From contig NZ_KB906278.1 of assembly GCF_000381265.1 (NCBI RefSeq), positions 1 through 64,000 of the forward strand: a stretch of 64,000 nt of DNA, given 5' to 3'. Both the position numbers and the translations under genes were made by a program. Shown here piece by piece: positions 63,384-64,000 of this stretch. This DNA comes from Curvibacter lanceolatus ATCC 14669. Lineage in GTDB: Bacteria; Pseudomonadota; Gammaproteobacteria; Burkholderiales; Burkholderiaceae_C. The notes under the pieces were generated by a model. The model saw nothing but the letters and a program-made list of their open reading frames with translations. It did no database searches and had not been told where the DNA came from. How positions within the stretch are numbered: position 1 is the first letter of the stretch; each line of letters starts with the position of its first letter.

Positions 63384-64000
63384 ATGTCACGCAAACCCAA
63401 AAAAGGCTACTACGTCCGTGGCCAGTTCGTTGCCGAAGGCAGCGAGCTGGACCTCCAGCTCAAAGCTGAGCTGAAAGGCACCGATGAAGCCAGCAAAACC
63501 GATCTCAAACGCGAAAGCACCGCACTGCAAAAGCTGGGTGAAGACCTGCTCACGCTGCGCGCCGACCTGATGGAAAAGCTGCCGCTGTCCGACAAGCTGG
63601 TCGATGCCCTGGCCGAGGCCAAGCGCATCACCAACTTCGAAGGCAAACGGCGCCAGATGCAGTTCGTTGGCAAGCTGATGCGCCTGCTCGACGAACCCAC
63701 GGTCGAAGCCGTCAAGACGGCGCTTGAAGTGCAACGCAAGGGCTCGGCGGCCGACACGGCCGCCCTGCACCTGGCCGAGCAATGGCGCGACCGCCTGATC
63801 GGCACCGAAGAGGCGCTGGGCGTCTGGATGGACCAACATCCCGACACCGACACCCAGCAGCTGCGCGCCCTGATCCGCCAGGCCCGCAAAGATGCGCCAC
63901 CGGCCGACAAGGCCGCCGTGTCGCAAGGCCTGGCCCCGCGCCAGAGCCGCGCCTACCGCGAGCTGTTCCGCCTGGTCCGGCGCCACCTGAACCCCGAGGC
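63384..64000 (+). CDS. darP: Ribosome biogenesis factor DarP (YjgA/DUF615), 3' end cut by the window
   Basis: 205 codons are visible from ATG at 63384 to the edge, without a stop. Starts MSRKPKKGYYVRGQFVAEGS; the DUF615 core is ITNFEGKRRQMQFVGKLMR, and the end includes SRAYRELFRLVRRHL, which is near the normal C-terminus, so only a few residues are missing. Helical protein associated with late 50S assembly. Divergent from pmbA with 63 bp between, the usual order. Confidence 0.9.
   Translation, partial: MSRKPKKGYYVRGQFVAEGSELDLQLKAELKGTDEASKTDLKRESTALQKLGEDLLTLRADLMEKLPLSDKLVDALAEAKRITNFEGKRRQMQFVGKLMRLLDEPTVEAVKTALEVQRKGSAADTAALHLAEQWRDRLIGTEEALGVWMDQHPDTDTQQLRALIRQARKDAPPADKAAVSQGLAPRQSRAYRELFRLVRRHLNPE

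Noticed and set aside
1-64000. CRISPR arrays, insertion sequences, phage genes, rRNA
   Set aside because: No regular spaced repeats, transposase motifs or rRNA sequence seen; the only RNA gene recognised is tRNA-Leu.

Overview
The window looks like a chromosome segment of a betaproteobacterium of the order Burkholderiales, most likely family Comamonadaceae. This rests on the gene order rpsO-pnp-(quinone oxidoreductase)-tpiA-secG-tRNA-Leu-nuoA..N-DUF2818-DUF1178, on high GC codon use and on the protein sequences; it is inference, because no rRNA is present. I see no phage, insertion sequence or CRISPR array.

Layout: (1) 0.3-5.0 kb, minus strand: complete branched-chain amino-acid type ABC importer livG-livF-SBP-livH-livM. 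(2) 5.3-6.4 kb: a divergent EgtD-family methyltransferase behind a 21-codon leader ORF. (3) 6.5-11.5 kb, minus: MarR-controlled tripartite drug efflux operon (marR-nodT-emrA-emrB) with a clear promoter/operator, then a divergent MsbA-type ABC exporter. (4) 13.5-33.8 kb, minus: housekeeping block with the whole 14-gene NADH dehydrogenase I operon, tRNA-Leu(GAG), secG, tpiA, quinone oxidoreductase, pnp and rpsO. (5) 33.9-39.3 kb: aminotransferase, small exported protein, orphan amino-acid binding protein, Hsp20, an HTH-receiver regulator, and tsaD. (6) 39.4-54.0 kb: nitrate assimilation region. (7) 54-64 kb: AraC regulator and a nitroalkane-oxidase-like flavoprotein, membrane proteins, YhiN-type flavoprotein, rpsU, yqeY, a FecR/DUF6600 protein, pmbA and the start of darP/yjgA.

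The most interesting part is the nitrate region. It holds an ABC nitrate importer (nrtABD), an MFS nitrate/nitrite transporter (narK-like), a NasC-like FAD/NADH reductase, assimilatory nitrate reductase nasA, SUMT (cobA) for siroheme, ybiB, a PP2C-kinase fusion, and two proteins with PilJ-type motifs resembling the nitrate-binding P-box of NarX/NarQ. Transcription units for nrtA, narK and nasC each begin with a sigma-54 (-24/-12) promoter. Each then has a leader of two small hairpins with six-base loops, the second overlapping the 5' arm of an intrinsic terminator. This is the architecture of an ANTAR (NasT/NasR) antitermination target, repeated three times in 7 kb. A fourth sigma-54 promoter precedes the cytosolic PilJ/chemoreceptor-like gene. 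I infer a regulon with two layers: nitrogen limitation through NtrC/sigma-54, and nitrate through NasT-like antitermination. No nasS, nasT or siroheme nitrite reductase gene lies in the window, so these must be elsewhere.

Small features worth checking: a 26-C homopolymer after nrtD, a lysine-to-arginine change in the LivF Walker A motif, short leader ORFs before nasA and the EgtD-like gene, and an apparently leaderless marR transcript.
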